This document shows positions 12,545 through 23,586 of a DNA stretch of 64,000 bases, in pieces. This DNA is from Terana coerulea (taxonomy: Eukaryota; Basidiomycota; Agaricomycetes; Polyporales; Phanerochaetaceae): the NCBI GenBank assembly GCA_024811115.1, contig JAKOGH010001085.1, positions 124,001 through 188,000 of the forward strand, given 5' to 3'. Both the position numbers and the translations under genes were made by a program. The number at the start of each line of letters is the position of its first letter. Position 1 is the first letter of the stretch. Below the pieces are notes generated by a model, which worked only from the letters and a program-made list of their open reading frames with translations, was not told the DNA's origin and did no database searches.

Positions 12545-13092
12545 ATGTCGACACAACCCCTCTTGCAGCGCACCGCTGCTAAGCGCATCGCCCTCCCCGT
12601 CAAGGTCGAGCCCAAGGTCTCGTTTGCCAACGAGCGGACGTTCCTATCATGGCTTCACTTCACTGTTGTGCTGGGTGGTTTGGCTGTTGGTCTCCTGAAT
12701 TTTGGCGATAAAGTGCGTATGCAGCTCGATTCTTCAATGACCTGACCAGCTCAACGGATGTACCATTCGAATAGGTCGGCAAGATCAGTGCCGCAATGTT
12801 CTCCGTAGTCGGTGCGTTCTGGCGACCGGCGTTGCAAACTCACGCTGATATCTGTCTATCCGATAGCTGTTGCTGTGATGGTATACGCATTGTGGACGTA
12901 TCACTGGCGAGCCAACTCTATACGTTCAGGTGGACGAGGACCGTATGACGACCGGATTGGGCCCGTGCGTACCTTTGAGAATCACTTGCCTTCTTAACTC
13001 ATTAGTCTATCTTGCAGACCGTCCTATGCATTGCTCTGCTCGCAGCGATCATCGTGAACTTTGTACTGCGCTTCACCACACCGGACCCGTAA
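12545..13092 (+). CDS. VTC1: Vacuolar transporter chaperone 1 (VTC complex membrane subunit)
   Basis: Small DUF202 membrane subunit of the VTC polyphosphate polymerase, located in vacuole and acidocalcisome membranes. Four exons (12545-12712, 12775-12811, 12867-12964, 13018-13092) encode 125 residues, the usual length. Visible are [19 protein letters not shown] (the conserved loop before helix 1), then hydrophobic helices [32 protein letters not shown] and [18 protein letters not shown]. The start is the only ATG giving the canonical N-terminus. All introns are 52-62 bases with GT-AG ends. The gene is intact and convergent with NDUFA8. Confidence 0.96.
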
Positions 13093-13642
13093 TTCGTCGC
13101 AGCATGTGTTCCATGCCTCACCCCTTCCAATGATCTCCACCATATGGCTTATGTTGTTCCCTATGTTGTACCAAAGGGAATTGCCTACCAAAAGCCTCAG
13201 CGGTGGTTGATGGAGGAGTACTGGCGGAGAGAAATGACAGAGCACGGGCCGCTGGCCGAAGGTTCATCGTCTACAAAGTTTCGAAGGCGGCTCATATATC
13301 GGACATGATTTACCCTTCACATCTGTAGGTCGGTAGCATGGACAATCTATCCGTATTGCTTGACCACCTCCTGAGCTCGTAATACTGCTGTGTATTAGTG
13401 CATCTTTCATATCCGAACTTCCGTTAGCATGCTTATACTTAGTGTTTATTGCCTCCAGTCGCGCAGTACACGCTATGCATCACGTTTTCCTCTCACACTA
13501 GAACAAGACACCGCCTTCGTTCAATGATAACTGGACTTCAGGGCATACGCCCGACATCGTGTACGTCCAAACCCGAAATTAATTGATATGCATTGGAGAA
13601 AGCAAGGCAAGTCCGGAGGTGAAGCGATGTATTGCGGCAGGG
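13093..13642. other. Convergent 3' intergenic region
   Basis: 550 bases between the stop codons of VTC1 and NDUFA8. Nothing recognisable beyond presumptive 3' untranslated regions. Confidence 0.45.
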
Positions 13643-14424
13643 CTACTTCTGAACACCAGTGTAGATAGGGTTCTTGACATCATGTATTTGGGGCTTGCCC
13701 TCTGGCGACCCAGGAATGGTTTTCGTCAAGCCCTAGAGAACGAACGAACTTCGTCAGAAGGTGCCCGGAGTGGCATAGCGCAAGCGCGACAGATTATGTT
13801 ACGCACGAGGTTTTCGAACATGCACTTGTTCAGTGTACGTTCCTGTTTGCGGCAGTAGTTGAATTCCTGCAGTTCACGGGTGGGGTGTATGAGTGAATCC
13901 AAGAAAAGTGTGATAATTGTAGAGACGCACCTGGTTATGCCAGTCTAAGCACTTCCAATGCGCCTCGTATTCCTTCAAGCAGTTCTCGCGCATCTTCGTG
14001 ATCCTACATCCCAAAGCATGACCGTTAATAGTTTGTTCATGCGGCAGTGAAAGAAGAAAGCGCACAGGTCCGAGACGCATCTCGTCACGCGGCGACCTTC
14101 CTTCAGGCAGTGCGCTGGGTCACGGTTCTCCGCCTTGCAAAGCATGAAGTCGTCTAAACATACACCACGAACATTCAGCTGTTAGTCATCTCCTCACACG
14201 TATCCTCTGTAACCCTCCGCCGCCTCTTTCTTGCACCAGTCCACCCAAATAAATGATCACTCACCATTGTAATCCTTGCAGTGCTGTCCAATGAAGAACG
14301 ACGCACTCTGGAGCGGGGCACTCGTCGCGCCGACCTCTGGGACGGCGGGGATGTCCGCCGGCATCGGGGTCGGGTCCCGGTACGGCGTCGAGGCCTCGTC
14401 AGGCTTATGGTTGTATACGCCCAT
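13643..14424 (-). CDS. NDUFA8: Mitochondrial complex I subunit NDUFA8 (19-20.8 kDa, CHCH)
   Basis: Accessory subunit of NADH:ubiquinone oxidoreductase, imported into the intermembrane space and carrying twin CX9C motifs. Five exons (14424-14265, 14153-14066, 14003-13931, 13866-13807, 13732-13643) give 156 residues. The protein shows PVPEVGATSAPLQSASFFIG as IPAVPEVGATSAPLQ, then DDFMLCKAENRDPAHCL, ENCLKEYEAHWKCLDWHNQ and the C-terminal GLTKTIPGSPEGKPQIHDVK, all in family order. The first intron is 111 bases, longer than its neighbours; the others are 62-74 bases. The gene is intact. It diverges from the small gene at 14667 across a 242-base shared promoter. Confidence 0.94.
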
Positions 14425-14666
14425 CTTCGATATATGGCGAAGGTGAGCGACGTGTTTCTGCGGGTCGACGCCTGGTCGTCACGATTCGGAAGGAGGGCGG
14501 GCGTTGGCGAACGGCTTGGTGAACGGACGGAGGCGTGTGAATCGTGGAAGCGCTTACTGGCCGTGGCTTGGGCGCCTCTGAATTGTCCCTTGCTCCGCAC
14601 CACCAACACCGTCGGAATTCACTCCCGCCTGCGCATTAGAACGAGAAGAACAGACTTATTGTAGCC

Positions 14667-15325
14667 ATGGTATGTATATCCATGCATGTATGCGCGAAAC
14701 TCTGCTCAATTCTACCGCAGCCACCAAAGATTCAACCCAAAACTTTCGTCATTACTTTCAAGACTCACAAGCTCACAGTTCTGCACACGGTACCGACACC
14801 AGAGAAGACAACCATCGGTGAATTGAAGAGCGAAGTCATGGACGCCCTCCAGAGCTTGTCCGCTGGTGATGGAGATGTTGACATACTTGCCGGCGCGCCA
14901 CCACTTGACACGGACCCAGAATGGATTGTGCCCGAAGTGGATAGTATTGAGGATTTTGAACTGGCCAGAGTCATAAAGGAACGAGGAAGGCCGACTGGGG
15001 AGTATGAAACCCTCTCCAACAAAACCACCGTCAAAGAGAATCTCTTGAATTGGGACAGTCTATTCGTGCAGTTCAAAGACAAGAATGGTGAGTGGTGTAC
15101 GTCCATTTGTGAGCAATTGTCATGGCTTTTCAATACGTTTCCAAATACACCCTTTTCTATACCCCTGTGTAATCTCAAACTGTCGCAATGTCTACCCTCG
15201 CAACATATCCTGCAGGCAAACTTCTCCCTGTTATGGTCTCCCTACCGCCCCTTATAGAAGAGGACGACGAAGAGCCGGAATACTCTGCTGTACAGAAGGG
15301 CAAGAGGAAGGCTGAAGAGCCTTGA
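14667..15325 (+). CDS. Conserved-looking small hypothetical protein, ubiquitin-like fold possible
   Basis: I do not recognise this family. The ATG at 14667 is followed at once by a GTATGT donor, so exon 1 is a single codon. Exon 2 is 14721-15087 and exon 3 is 15216-15325, for 159 residues. The start reads MPPKIQPKTFVITFKTHKLT, then TTIGELKSEVMDALQSL, a pattern (beta hairpin followed by an amphipathic helix) resembling a ubiquitin-like domain; that is inference only. The C-terminus is acidic then basic (PLIEEDDEEPEYS, KGKRKAEEP), suggesting a nuclear protein. Introns are 51 and 128 bases. It is convergent with NDUFAF3. Confidence 0.75.
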
Positions 15326-15463
15326 ACACTACCTCAAAAACACATTCCTGCATGGTTTGCAGGTTTGCAGTACCAGTTCCGTTGCGGGGAGGTTGTTCGT
15401 GCGATATTCTTCCTAAGATCAATGCTGCTTGCTTGGCTTTTGAAGATGCATTATAGCCGTGTC

Positions 15464-16109
15464 TTACTTCCATGTATGTGGCGTCGGCGGGAGTAGAGCT
15501 GCAGCAACGCGTCTGCCTTCTTCAGCAAGCAGGTTGTAGGTCGAGCATGCGCTTCGCTAGCAATGTATATACTGTCTCAGCTATTGAACAACATGCTTGA
15601 GACCCAGAGAACGCACCGTGTCCATGATGTCAGATTGAATACCTATGCTGCTCAGGTACTTCCCTGATCTCAGGAGGCGGGGGTACCGGTCGTGTACCAG
15701 TTCCAAGAAGTAAAAGCTCTACGACCTAATCAGCCGCAATCTCCGTACAAGCATCCCAATAGCTTACCAGGCTTCGGAATGACGGTGTCAAATATCTCAA
15801 AGTGCTCTGGTTTCCACCCTTGCCAAGGTGTAGGAGGAACATTCCACAGGAAGACCTTTTCCTCAAGGAACAGACATGCTGAAGGAATGACGAGACCGTC
15901 TTCAAGGAGTATGCCTTCCGGCGTAACGTTCTTGATTTGTGTCTGGGGGTGTTCGCACCCGCGAGGATGTTCGTGAAATGCGTCGGTCGGTCGCCTGTTC
16001 GGACGAAAGTTGTGACAGCGAAGCTTCGCCGGCTTGGGCCAGAGACCTTTTGTATCACCTGCGAAGTGGGCCTGCGGGAAGCCCGAGAAATGAGGGACCT
16101 AGAGAACAT
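15464..16109 (-). CDS. NDUFAF3: Complex I assembly factor NDUFAF3 (DUF498), two frame breaks
   Basis: Mitochondrial assembly factor for NADH dehydrogenase. The N-terminus MFSRSLISRASRRPTSQ is Arg-rich without acids, as in a targeting peptide. Then come RPTHFTNILAGANTP, IKNVTPEGILLEDGLVIPS, EKVFLWNVPPTPWQGWKPEH, FEIFDTVIPKP, LLLLGTGTRPVPPPPEI and STYNLLAEEGRRVAAALLP, all family hallmarks. Exons are about 16109-15768, 15718-15617 and 15556-15464. Two single-base shifts interrupt it: one base short in the G5 run at 15945-15949 and one base long in the CCC at 15662-15664. Both sides of each break remain strongly conserved, which favours consensus error over decay. It diverges from SWC4 across 304 bases. 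Confidence 0.87.
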
Positions 16110-16413
16110 GACGGACAATGGAGAGGGGACACATTTGCTTGCTATAACGTCACATAAGGCATGCAAGCGGACTTGTGATGCTAGTAAGTAGCAGTAAGTA
16201 ATAACTGAAGGATACAAGCAATAGCTCTTACAGGCTTTTGTTACCATTCAACGCCATGCATTCGTCCAATTACGAGCGCTTCACGGCTTGTCTTCGTTCT
16301 TCGCGTTCACGCGTTCATTGGCCTAAACGTCCCTTCTTCGAGTTCGCTGTTCACTTCTGTCTTCAGCGAATCATCTAGACGTCCTGAATTGAAAGTCTAA
16401 GGCATTCGAGATA
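16110..16413. promoter_or_regulatory. Shared divergent promoter of NDUFAF3 and SWC4
   Basis: 304 bases between two opposing start codons with no coding potential. Pyrimidine-rich patches near 16280-16370 precede the SWC4 start, as in many fungal 5' untranslated regions. No TATA box is evident. Confidence 0.4.
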
Positions 16414-18380
16414 ATGCCAGGTCCAAGCGCGGCCGACGTTCGGTCGGTGTTCTCGCTTCCTTCACCGTCCACTTCTACACCGGGGCCCTCTCAGCCAAAA
16501 CCAACCGCGGCTGAACGTACAAGGAAGCCAGAGGGGATGTCGAGAGAGCTCTACTCGTTGATAGGGACGTCTGCGCCCACGCTTGTTGCGCAACTCGCAA
16601 AGCCGCGGCTCAAGCAGAAGCCAAATCTTGGGGGGAGCGGCAGAGTTAAATGGTACGCCTTATAGCAGTACATGAGATTGAACTTGCAGATTTCTTCCGG
16701 CGTGCGTAAGACAGCATGTTCATATGCGATATAGGGAGTGGCGGTCCTTTCAGAATTCCGGTAGGGCGGACGGACTGCGATTATCACACTGGGTCAAGGC
16801 AGGAATACCGGCGGATGCTGGTATGTCTTTGAACGTGAGAAATAACATACGTCCTGTTACTAAGGTCCCTAGCGTTAGAGTACCCATTTGCGAAATACAA
16901 TATCCAAAATCCGGTATATACCTATACGCAAGACGAGTATACCCGCTTCCTCACGGGTAAGTCCATCTTGAGCGAACGTCCAGCCGCGATGAGCTAACCT
17001 ACGAAGACAAGGACTGGACTAAAGAAGAGACAGATTACCTATTTGATCTCGTTCGGCAATATGACCAGCGTTTCTACGTTGTTGCAGACCGGTATGAGTA
17101 CGAAGGCTCTGAAAGGTCCATGGAGGTAGGTGAGGGCCTCAGGGACTACTTGAAAGCGTACCAATACCCTTCCCATAGGACCTGAAAGATCGGTACTTCA
17201 GTGTATGCCGCAAGCTACTTCGAAATCGGCCATGGCCAGGCGACGAAACTACAAAGTCTCAGGTCCTGGGTAGCTTCCAGTTCGATAAGGGTAGGTTCTC
17301 AATCATTATGTGCGCTTGGCGTCGAAGTAAAGCATGCGCTTAGAACGGGAGGTAACTCGAAAGAACTATCTCGCTTCTCTGGAGAGCCGTACGCCGGCTG
17401 AAATAGCTGAAGAAGAAGCTTTGTTCACGGAGCTCAAACGGCTCGAACAAAACGAACGACGGTTCAAGAAGGAGCGCGATGAACTCCTTCGCACTCTTCT
17501 TGGTATTGAGTCCGGGCTGCCGGACATTCAAGCCGAAGAAGAAAATGTTGCGGGCGTAGCACCCAGCACGCAAACGGAGAGCGTTAGCACGGCAGCTGGT
17601 TCGACGAAGAAGACCAAGAAGAGGGCTGCCGAGCCTGAGACGCCTACGTCCGCCAGTGCTAGTGGAACCAATGCTACCATCGCGCTTGGTCCTCCTGCCC
17701 CGAAGAAGCAAAGCGCGAAAAGCGCTGCGTATGGTATGTATTCCTCCTTACGCCGTCTGCAGAAGTGATTCACTGAAAGCAACATCAGATGCCCTCCATT
17801 GCATTCATCGCACGGAAGTCCCTCCAACTACCACGGTCACTGCAACCAAAGCGGCGCACCAACCGGTGTATCTTCGCTCATACAAGCTCCCCACACCCAA
17901 ATCTGCCCTCGCACCCAAGATTGCACAGGTCCTTGGAGAGCTTGGTGTATCGCATACACGCCTTGTCATGCCAACAAAGGATGACTGTGTTCGCCTCGAA
18001 AATTTGATAGACGCGGCAACGGCCTTGGTGGAGACGAAGAAGCAGGTGGATAGAATTGAGCAAGAAATCAAGATCGCACAAGAGAGGTTGGAGACTCACG
18101 AGGGCGATGCAGACGGAGATAATGACGCCGATGATATGGACGTGGACGCTCCTGAGGACACTGGCGATGATGAGGGGAGGGCGCAAAGCGTAGTGAGCAC
18201 GAGAAGTGGAAGAAGTGGTCCGAGAGCGAGAAGACAAGTAAGTAGCGTTGCAAGCTCAGCTGTAATGAGATGTTACTAACGGACGCATGCTTGCCGTAGT
18301 CTCAGTCCACTCAGCGGCGATCTATGTCGGTTTCGTCGGTGGATACTTCGGGTACTGGAGGGAGAGGGAGGAGGCATTGA
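16414..18380 (+). CDS. SWC4: SWR1/NuA4 subunit Swc4 (DMAP1 homologue)
   Basis: Shared subunit of the SWR1 H2A.Z-exchange and NuA4 acetyltransferase complexes. Exons run 16414-16652, 16735-16820, 16879-16956, 17007-17125, 17179 to about 17291-17298, about 17332-17733, 17789-18237 and 18300-18380. Seen in order: SAADVRSVFSLPSPS, RKPEGMSRELYSLIG, KQKPNLGGSGRVKW, the SANT-type segment DWTKEETDYLFDLVRQYDQR and DLKDRYFSVCRKLLRNRPWP, then SRTPAEIAEEEALFTELKRL with NERRFKKERDELLRTLLGIE, and a C-terminal DMAP1 region with PTKDDCVRLENLIDAA. The boundary near 17291-17340 is the only one I could not fix. Intact. It is convergent with tRNase Z (113 bases apart). Confidence 0.93.
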
Positions 18381-18493
18381 GCTCGCGTTGTACTGATAGC
18401 CGCTAGGCTCTACACGCTACATGCGTGTGCGTTTCTGCTAGTGTGCCTGCATCTGGTCTGACCTTGAAACGTTCAGCTTCGTTCCAGAATTAT

Positions 18494-19770
18494 TCATTTT
18501 CTGGGTTCAATATCGACAGTCATAAGATCTCGTGCGCAAACGACCTCCGAACCAAACTCTGCTTGTGCTAAGTGCCTGATTGCGTCCATGATTTTCTTCG
18601 TCTGGTCGTCTACATCATCATTTCCAGCGTACCGTGCAGAGAAGTGGTTCAGAACCAGCCTCTGCGCACGGATGCTCTTAGCAAACTTGCCAGCCATCTG
18701 CGGTGTCGAATGTCCTCTCGACTTCGTCCTCTCCTCCACGCTTTCGTACGTATCGGAAGCCTTGGTGTCAGGGTCTATACCAGGGAGGTGTGCGTTCGTC
18801 GCTTCATGAACCACAATATCCGCATCCAAGGCCATTGGCGTGATGGGGGACGGGTCATAGGTGTCTCCGAGAATGACTACCTTCCGACCAGGCCGTCGAT
18901 CTGGTCCTTTCAGGGTCGTACCATCTGAGAGTTCGACACTCGCACCCAGCTGCAACTGTCGCATTACAGTCAATGGTGTGCCAGTCCTCTTCAGATGTGG
19001 CACATATTGCTTGGGGTCGATCTTACCCGGAACGGGCCTTTCATGTACGACGTAACCCACGCAGAGTACTGAGTGCAATATGGGCGCTGCAGAAACGGTC
19101 ACTGCGTCCGATGCAAATATGTCTGGCCAGACTCCATCCGGCGTCTTGCAGGATATTGCGGCCCGTAGGAAGCTCTGCAGGGTCGAGCGGGAGTGTGCAG
19201 GAATCCTCTGACGGTGGTAGGTTGGATGGGAAACGAAGTTCATGTACGACGTATGGACCGCCAAGGAGAGTGTGGGTGTAGGTGAGCCCAGCACGGACAT
19301 ACGCTCGCGTGCCGAACGGGCCATAGATTTCTATGGGCTATAACGAAGTGCAAGCCAAGCCGGTCAGTACATCCTTGGAAGGGGGAGAATACGGTTGCTC
19401 ACGTCGATGGACGACGAGGTGGTTGCTTGGATTCGAGGGTCATCAACGCCCTCTACCGTCCCTCCGGCTCCATTGAGCATGCTCGCCAGGAGAGGTATGA
19501 GACCGAAAATATGGTCACCTGCTCGCTCACCATGTCAGTATGCGAAGACATGAAGATTTTGCGAGTCTTACCGTGGGTGTGGGTGAAGAAGATCTTTCGT
19601 ATCTTCGTCATCTTGACAACACTTCTTTGCACCTGGTGCTGCGTTGCCTCACCGCAGTCGAAAAGCCATACATCTCCGTCCAAGCGCAACGCGAGTGAGG
19701 AATGGTTCCGCGTCGACGACGGCTGAGCGGATGCTGTGCCAAGGAAGGTGATCTGCATGGATGAGACCAT
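18494..19770 (-). CDS. Ribonuclease Z, short form (tRNA 3' processing), one frame break
   Basis: Zinc-dependent endonuclease that removes 3' trailers from pre-tRNA. Exons are 19770-19572, 19518-19403 and 19337-18494. Visible are [34 protein letters not shown] and the metal-binding THTHGDH motif split by the first intron. The rest follows: [117 protein letters not shown] and [10 protein letters not shown]. The length fits the short ELAC1 type. One extra base at the CC 19138-19139 separates TGRNILQDA from DGVWPDIF. Start could be the ATG at 19770 or 19758. Confidence 0.93.
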
Positions 19771-20129
19771 ATTCAAAAGCGTTTACGGCTACTAGTACCG
19801 CCTGCGTACGTGGTTCGCACAGTTGACAGATCAAGGTTGAATGTTGTGGGCTGTAGAGCTTCGAGTGCACCAGCTATGATAATGACGGACTTGAATCGTG
19901 GTTTCGAGTCAAGTTTAAGAATGGGCGGTTTAGGTTCTAAGAGTCGGAGTTTTCTATACTTATCGAGCGGAGAGTCCAGTATCCACAGAACCATCCCCGA
20001 AATTCATGAGGTGGTGAATTTTTAGAACATAGCATAGGTTTAAGAACGTGCTTACTGCAGTCTTGCACTCACTGTCCAGTGTCATAGGAGAGAAGAACGC
20101 TGGCAAGAGATGACAAAATTAAAAACCAT
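19771..20129. other. Intergenic upstream of tRNase Z
   Basis: About 360 bases between the tRNase Z start and the tRNA gene. No coding potential is recognised; it presumably includes the tRNase Z promoter. Confidence 0.4.
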
Positions 20130-20210
20130 GTCCCAGGCAGGATTCGAGCCTGCGTCTGCACGGAATTGTGAAACCACAACGTGCTGATCTAACCACTAAT
20201 CTACAAGGAC
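20130..20210 (-). tRNA. tRNA-His (GTG) with a 10-base intron
   Basis: The minus strand folds as a cloverleaf. The acceptor is GTCCTTG with CTGGGAC (one T-T mismatch). The D stem is GATT/GATC around AGTGGTTA, and the anticodon stem GCACG/CGTGC. The loop is TT-GTG-G plus a 10-base insert (about TTTCACAATT) and C. The T arm is GCAGG-CTCGAAT-CCTGC. Anticodon GTG reads histidine codons. The insert sits one base after the anticodon, the canonical tRNA intron site. The discriminator base is A, as expected for eukaryotic tRNA-His. A run of five T follows about five bases after the acceptor, a normal Pol III terminator. Confidence 0.87.
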
Positions 20211-20560
20211 CGAAGTACTCAGTCGCATTTACTGTACATAGCAACATGCACACGTGCTAAAGGGAGCCTTCTCAGTGAGGTCTGTTTGTGCTCCCGCGTG
20301 ACCTCTATAGTTTCCCCACGCCAACCACCCCCAATCAACCATGAAGGAATAACTCCTCACCATCCACAAATTTCTTAGCTGAAAATCCAGCGTAGCGGCC
20401 GTCCTTTTCATTAGCTTGCATTACTGACGACAAGCCACTTTGTAAGCTTGTCCGAGTCGCACAGTATGTATTAGTTCACGCGCTTCTGCAAGCGGTGGTC
20501 GTGTCAAATTCTTACATCTCATTTGACAGGTCGACAGCTGTTGTTGCGTTTGATGGATAA
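20211..20560. other. Intergenic, nothing recognised
   Basis: No gene or repeat seen. The tandem duplication described below begins at about 20560. Confidence 0.4.
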
Positions 20561-21173
20561 CTCGTTCCTAACGCTCTATCAGGAAAACTGCCCATCATGC
20601 TGTGTGTTGCGATGGATTTCGTCACAATACGTACAGCATGTCACCGCGCAGACGCCTCTTCGAACAGCCTCAGCGCGCTGGCATTATATGCACCACGGCT
20701 GCCGCTTGTTGGCCGTTTGATGATGACTGTGCCACATGCCATAACATATTGATGTCAACCAGTGCAGCACCAGCGTCGTAAGTTCTGTAAGTCACAAGTT
20801 TTGTACTCAGTACTGTACAGCGCTTCGAGGTAAGGCTTCACTTGGGCCGTCGATTCGCGGAACCGCAGTTTTTCAGTGAGTACTGTACGCAGTTTTCTCT
20901 ACATGAACTCATCGCAATTGATCATATCACAGTACTTGTTTCTGCTGGTGGCTTCCACGGTTCGTGCCACAAGTGTTCAGGTATTATTACCGATGAACAT
21001 CTCAACAAGAATAGCATTCTCTGCAATGCCGAACTTCGGCATACGCGTCAGGCGGTCTCATCTACACCGGCGCAGGATATCTGGATTGTGCGGCGTGTTT
21101 CAGTACTCCCAGAATCAACGTTCGCCGCTCCCGGCCGAGAGTGGGGATGCCGCACGAGCGCGTTCAGAGAGTG

Positions 21174-21180
21174 TATAAAT
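21174..21180 (+). promoter_or_regulatory. TATA box of the His-rich peptide gene, unit A
   Basis: tataaat preceded by a conserved upstream block and followed by a pyrimidine-rich 5' leader. The equivalent box in unit B is at 23580-23586. Confidence 0.65.
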
Positions 21181-21267
21181 GCACGCTGAACCGCACGCCG
21201 GTTCCTCAGCTCCTCAGCTCCTTCTTCTTCTTCGAGCCACTCTTTTTCCAAGTTCAGGTGCCGGCCT

Positions 21268-21320
21268 GTGAGTACATTGGTTGACTTTCGAGAGCGTTGC
21301 GGCTGCTAACTCCTTTTCAG
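21268..21320 (+). other. Intron in the 5' untranslated leader, unit A
   Basis: GTGAGT donor at 21268, ctaac branch site and ttttcag acceptor ending at 21320. Unit B has the same intron at 23676-23728, flanked by identical cctgacttg, so it is under constraint or recently copied. Confidence 0.7.
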
Positions 21321-21434
21321 CCTGACTTGTTTTCTTTCACCTACTCTTTTACATACGACAGCTTTTTCTACCTTACGCTTTACGACAATATCCACTCCTT
21401 CACCTTTACGACCCACGTATCTTTAATTGTCAAG

Positions 21435-22288
21435 ATGTTCTTCTCTAAGGTTGTTCTCGCTCTCGGTGTTGTTGCCGCTGCTGCGCCTGCTCTTGCCTAC
21501 CCGTAAGTTAATCGCCAGCTGTAATCACCGGGGGCGAAATTGACATATCCTTCGCAGCGTTGAGCCCCTTTACGCTCGGGATGACATGTCCGACTTGATG
21601 GCCCGTAGCGACGCTGAGTTCATGGACGTGCTCGCTCGCGAGTTCCATCCTAGCCAGTAAGTCGTGCAGTCCATGATTCAGTTTTGCAAATATCTGACTG
21701 GAATATAGCCACCACGCACACCCGCACCACCACGGGCACCACCACCATGGTCACCACGCACACCACCACGGTCACCACGGGCACCACCACCACGGCCGCC
21801 CCCACCACGGTCGCCCTCACCACGGCTTCCACCACCAGGCCCGTGCTGAGCACAGCGCTACTGGGCTTCACGGTCACAAGCACCATGGCCACAAGCACCA
21901 CGGTCACCACGGGCACCAGCACCACGGGCACCAGCACCACGGTCACAAGCACCACGGACACGCGCACGGCCACCAGCACCACGCGCGCGACGTTGAGGAG
22001 CTATTTGCCCGTGAGATCCTCGCCCGCGCGGATGAGTCTGGTGCCTTCAGCTGGGGAGACATCGGCAAGGCAGCGCTCGGCGTTGTGAAGACCTTCCTCA
22101 AGCGTGAGGAGGTGGACGCACTCATCGCCCGCGAAGTCGACGAGTCCGGTGCCATCAACTGGGGCAACGTCGGCAAGACGGCGCTCAGCATCGTGAAGTC
22201 CTTCTTGAAGCGCGAGGAGTTGGAGGCACTGCTTGCCCGCGCTGAGTTCGAGGAGGTCGTCGCTCGCAGCTTGGAAGAGCTCGACTAA
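21435..22288 (+). CDS. Secreted His-rich repeat protein with Kex2-type sites (candidate peptide precursor)
   Basis: I know no named family for this. Exons 21435-21502, 21558-21656 and 21709-22288 encode 248 residues. Residues 1-21 are a clear signal peptide (MFFSKVVLALGVV then Ala-rich, ending ALA). Residues about 56-147 are a histidine tract built from HHG, HKHHGH and HQHHG units. The C-terminal 100 residues hold two 36-residue modules (164-199 and 200-235). Each runs DESGA, then (S/N)WG, GK-AL, VVK or IVK, FLKREE and ALIAR or ALLAR. Lys-Arg pairs at 187-188 and 223-224 would release a 36-residue peptide and a tail on Kex2 cleavage. The segment GKTALSIVKSFLKR is cationic and amphipathic. A short acidic tail ends in EELD. 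Expression is probably driven by the TATA box at 21174 with a 5' leader intron. Confidence 0.82.
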
Positions 22289-22584
22289 ACAAGAACGTCA
22301 CTGATTCTGTGGGATGGAGAGGATCCTGTGTTATTGCGCACGCACATAGCTGTAGTATTTGACGCGTTTGGGTGCAAAGAATATTGACGTTTGGCTCACT
22401 GAGGAGCTCACTAAAAATTGGACTTGTGTGAACGGAGATACGACCACGTCAGTCCCTTGCTATCCCGTACTTTCACTGCCAACAGTGTCTTCTATAACCT
22501 TGCCCGAGCAAATAATGTCAGACTTTGTGGCTGCCCCCGTTGCCGGCGCTGCCGGCGCTTCAGTGGCGTGGGAACGTGTGGGCA
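22289..22584. other. 3' region of peptide gene and upstream region of enzyme relic
   Basis: Aligns by eye with 24702-25010 in unit B, that is, the peptide gene trailer and the enzyme gene promoter. It contains no intact gene. Confidence 0.5.
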
Positions 22585-22870
22585 TGCCAAACTTCGCCGA
22601 TTTGCATGGTTCGCACAAACTTGACCGGACCCTCTTCCGCGTCGCGAACAAGAGCACTTGAATCAGGCTTGCAAGACGCGTCTCTCACTGCAATCACATT
22701 CCAAGCACGCTTGGCTCTCAACATATCCCTCCCGAGTGAGGCAAACGCGTTCGCTGAACGGTTTCAAGCTCGTAACGCTCATGCAGCATTGCGTGAACGA
22801 GAGCACTTGCATTCGTGGATTGCAACGCCGTCGACCCGGACAGTGTGAAACTCGTTGATTTTGGTCAACA
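22585..22870 (+). pseudogene. Truncated copy of the 6PGDH-like enzyme gene (unit A)
   Basis: Bases here match 25130-25385 of the intact gene: ttgcaagacgc..tctcactg, ttcgctgaacg and ttgcattcgtgga occur in both. The copy lacks the start codon, the glycine-rich NAD-binding loop and everything after about a third of the protein. In-frame stops and shifts interrupt what remains. After 22870 the sequence resumes at the equivalent of 26340, showing an internal deletion of roughly 950 bases. Confidence 0.8.
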
Positions 22871-23579
22871 GGTAGCTCTCATTTATTATGCAGTATGTTC
22901 ACAGCAGTCTTATCGTGATATAACCGATCTGAGTCTGTACTCACGCACCCTCTGTTGAAGGACTAGATTCTACTATGAACAGTTCAGACGGACTCAAACC
23001 CTGTCATGCCATGTTCCGATCTGCGATGGATTCTGTCACAATACATGTGGCATGTTACCATGCGGACGCTTCCTCGAACAGCCTCAATGCTGGTAGTATT
23101 GACTCGCGCTCCCTCACCCGCCGAAGTTGTTGGAATCTGCGCCACATGCCGCCACGCGTTGCCATCTACCGGAGCAGGGCTAGTGCTGGAGATTTCGTAC
23201 CAAGTACTAGCATACATCACCACGAGGCAAGTCTTCTCTTGAGCAGTTGATTCGCAGGACCGCAGTCTTTGGGAAGTGCGCGATGCTGTTCTCTCCGTGA
23301 CTTCATCGCAATTGAGCGCATCCACAGTACATTTTCCGTCAACATATCCCGCCGATCACGCAACAAGTGCTTATCAGCGCTGGACATCTCAACGAGCATA
23401 TCATTCGCTTCAACGCCGGAATTCAGCATACGCGTCGGGCGGTCTCTTCTCTACGCCCGCGCAGGATGTCCTGACTGTGCGGCGTGTTTCAGCATCCCAT
23501 AATCAACGCTCGTTGCTCCTGGCCGAGGAATGGGATATGATATTTGCGATGGCACGTCTCATGAGCGCGTTACGAGCTT

Positions 23580-23586
23580 ATATAAA
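23580..23586 (+). promoter_or_regulatory. TATA box of the damaged peptide gene, unit B
   Basis: tatataaat at the same position relative to the leader intron as in unit A. Confidence 0.6.

Noticed and set aside
21650..21982. Val-rich reading frame on the minus strand
   Set aside because: It is the antisense of the histidine repeat (CAC on one strand reads GTG on the other); no start context or family.
22515..22658. ATG frame taken as start of the unit A enzyme
   Set aside because: It aligns with the region upstream of the intact gene's start, not with its N-terminus, and lacks the NAD-binding loop.
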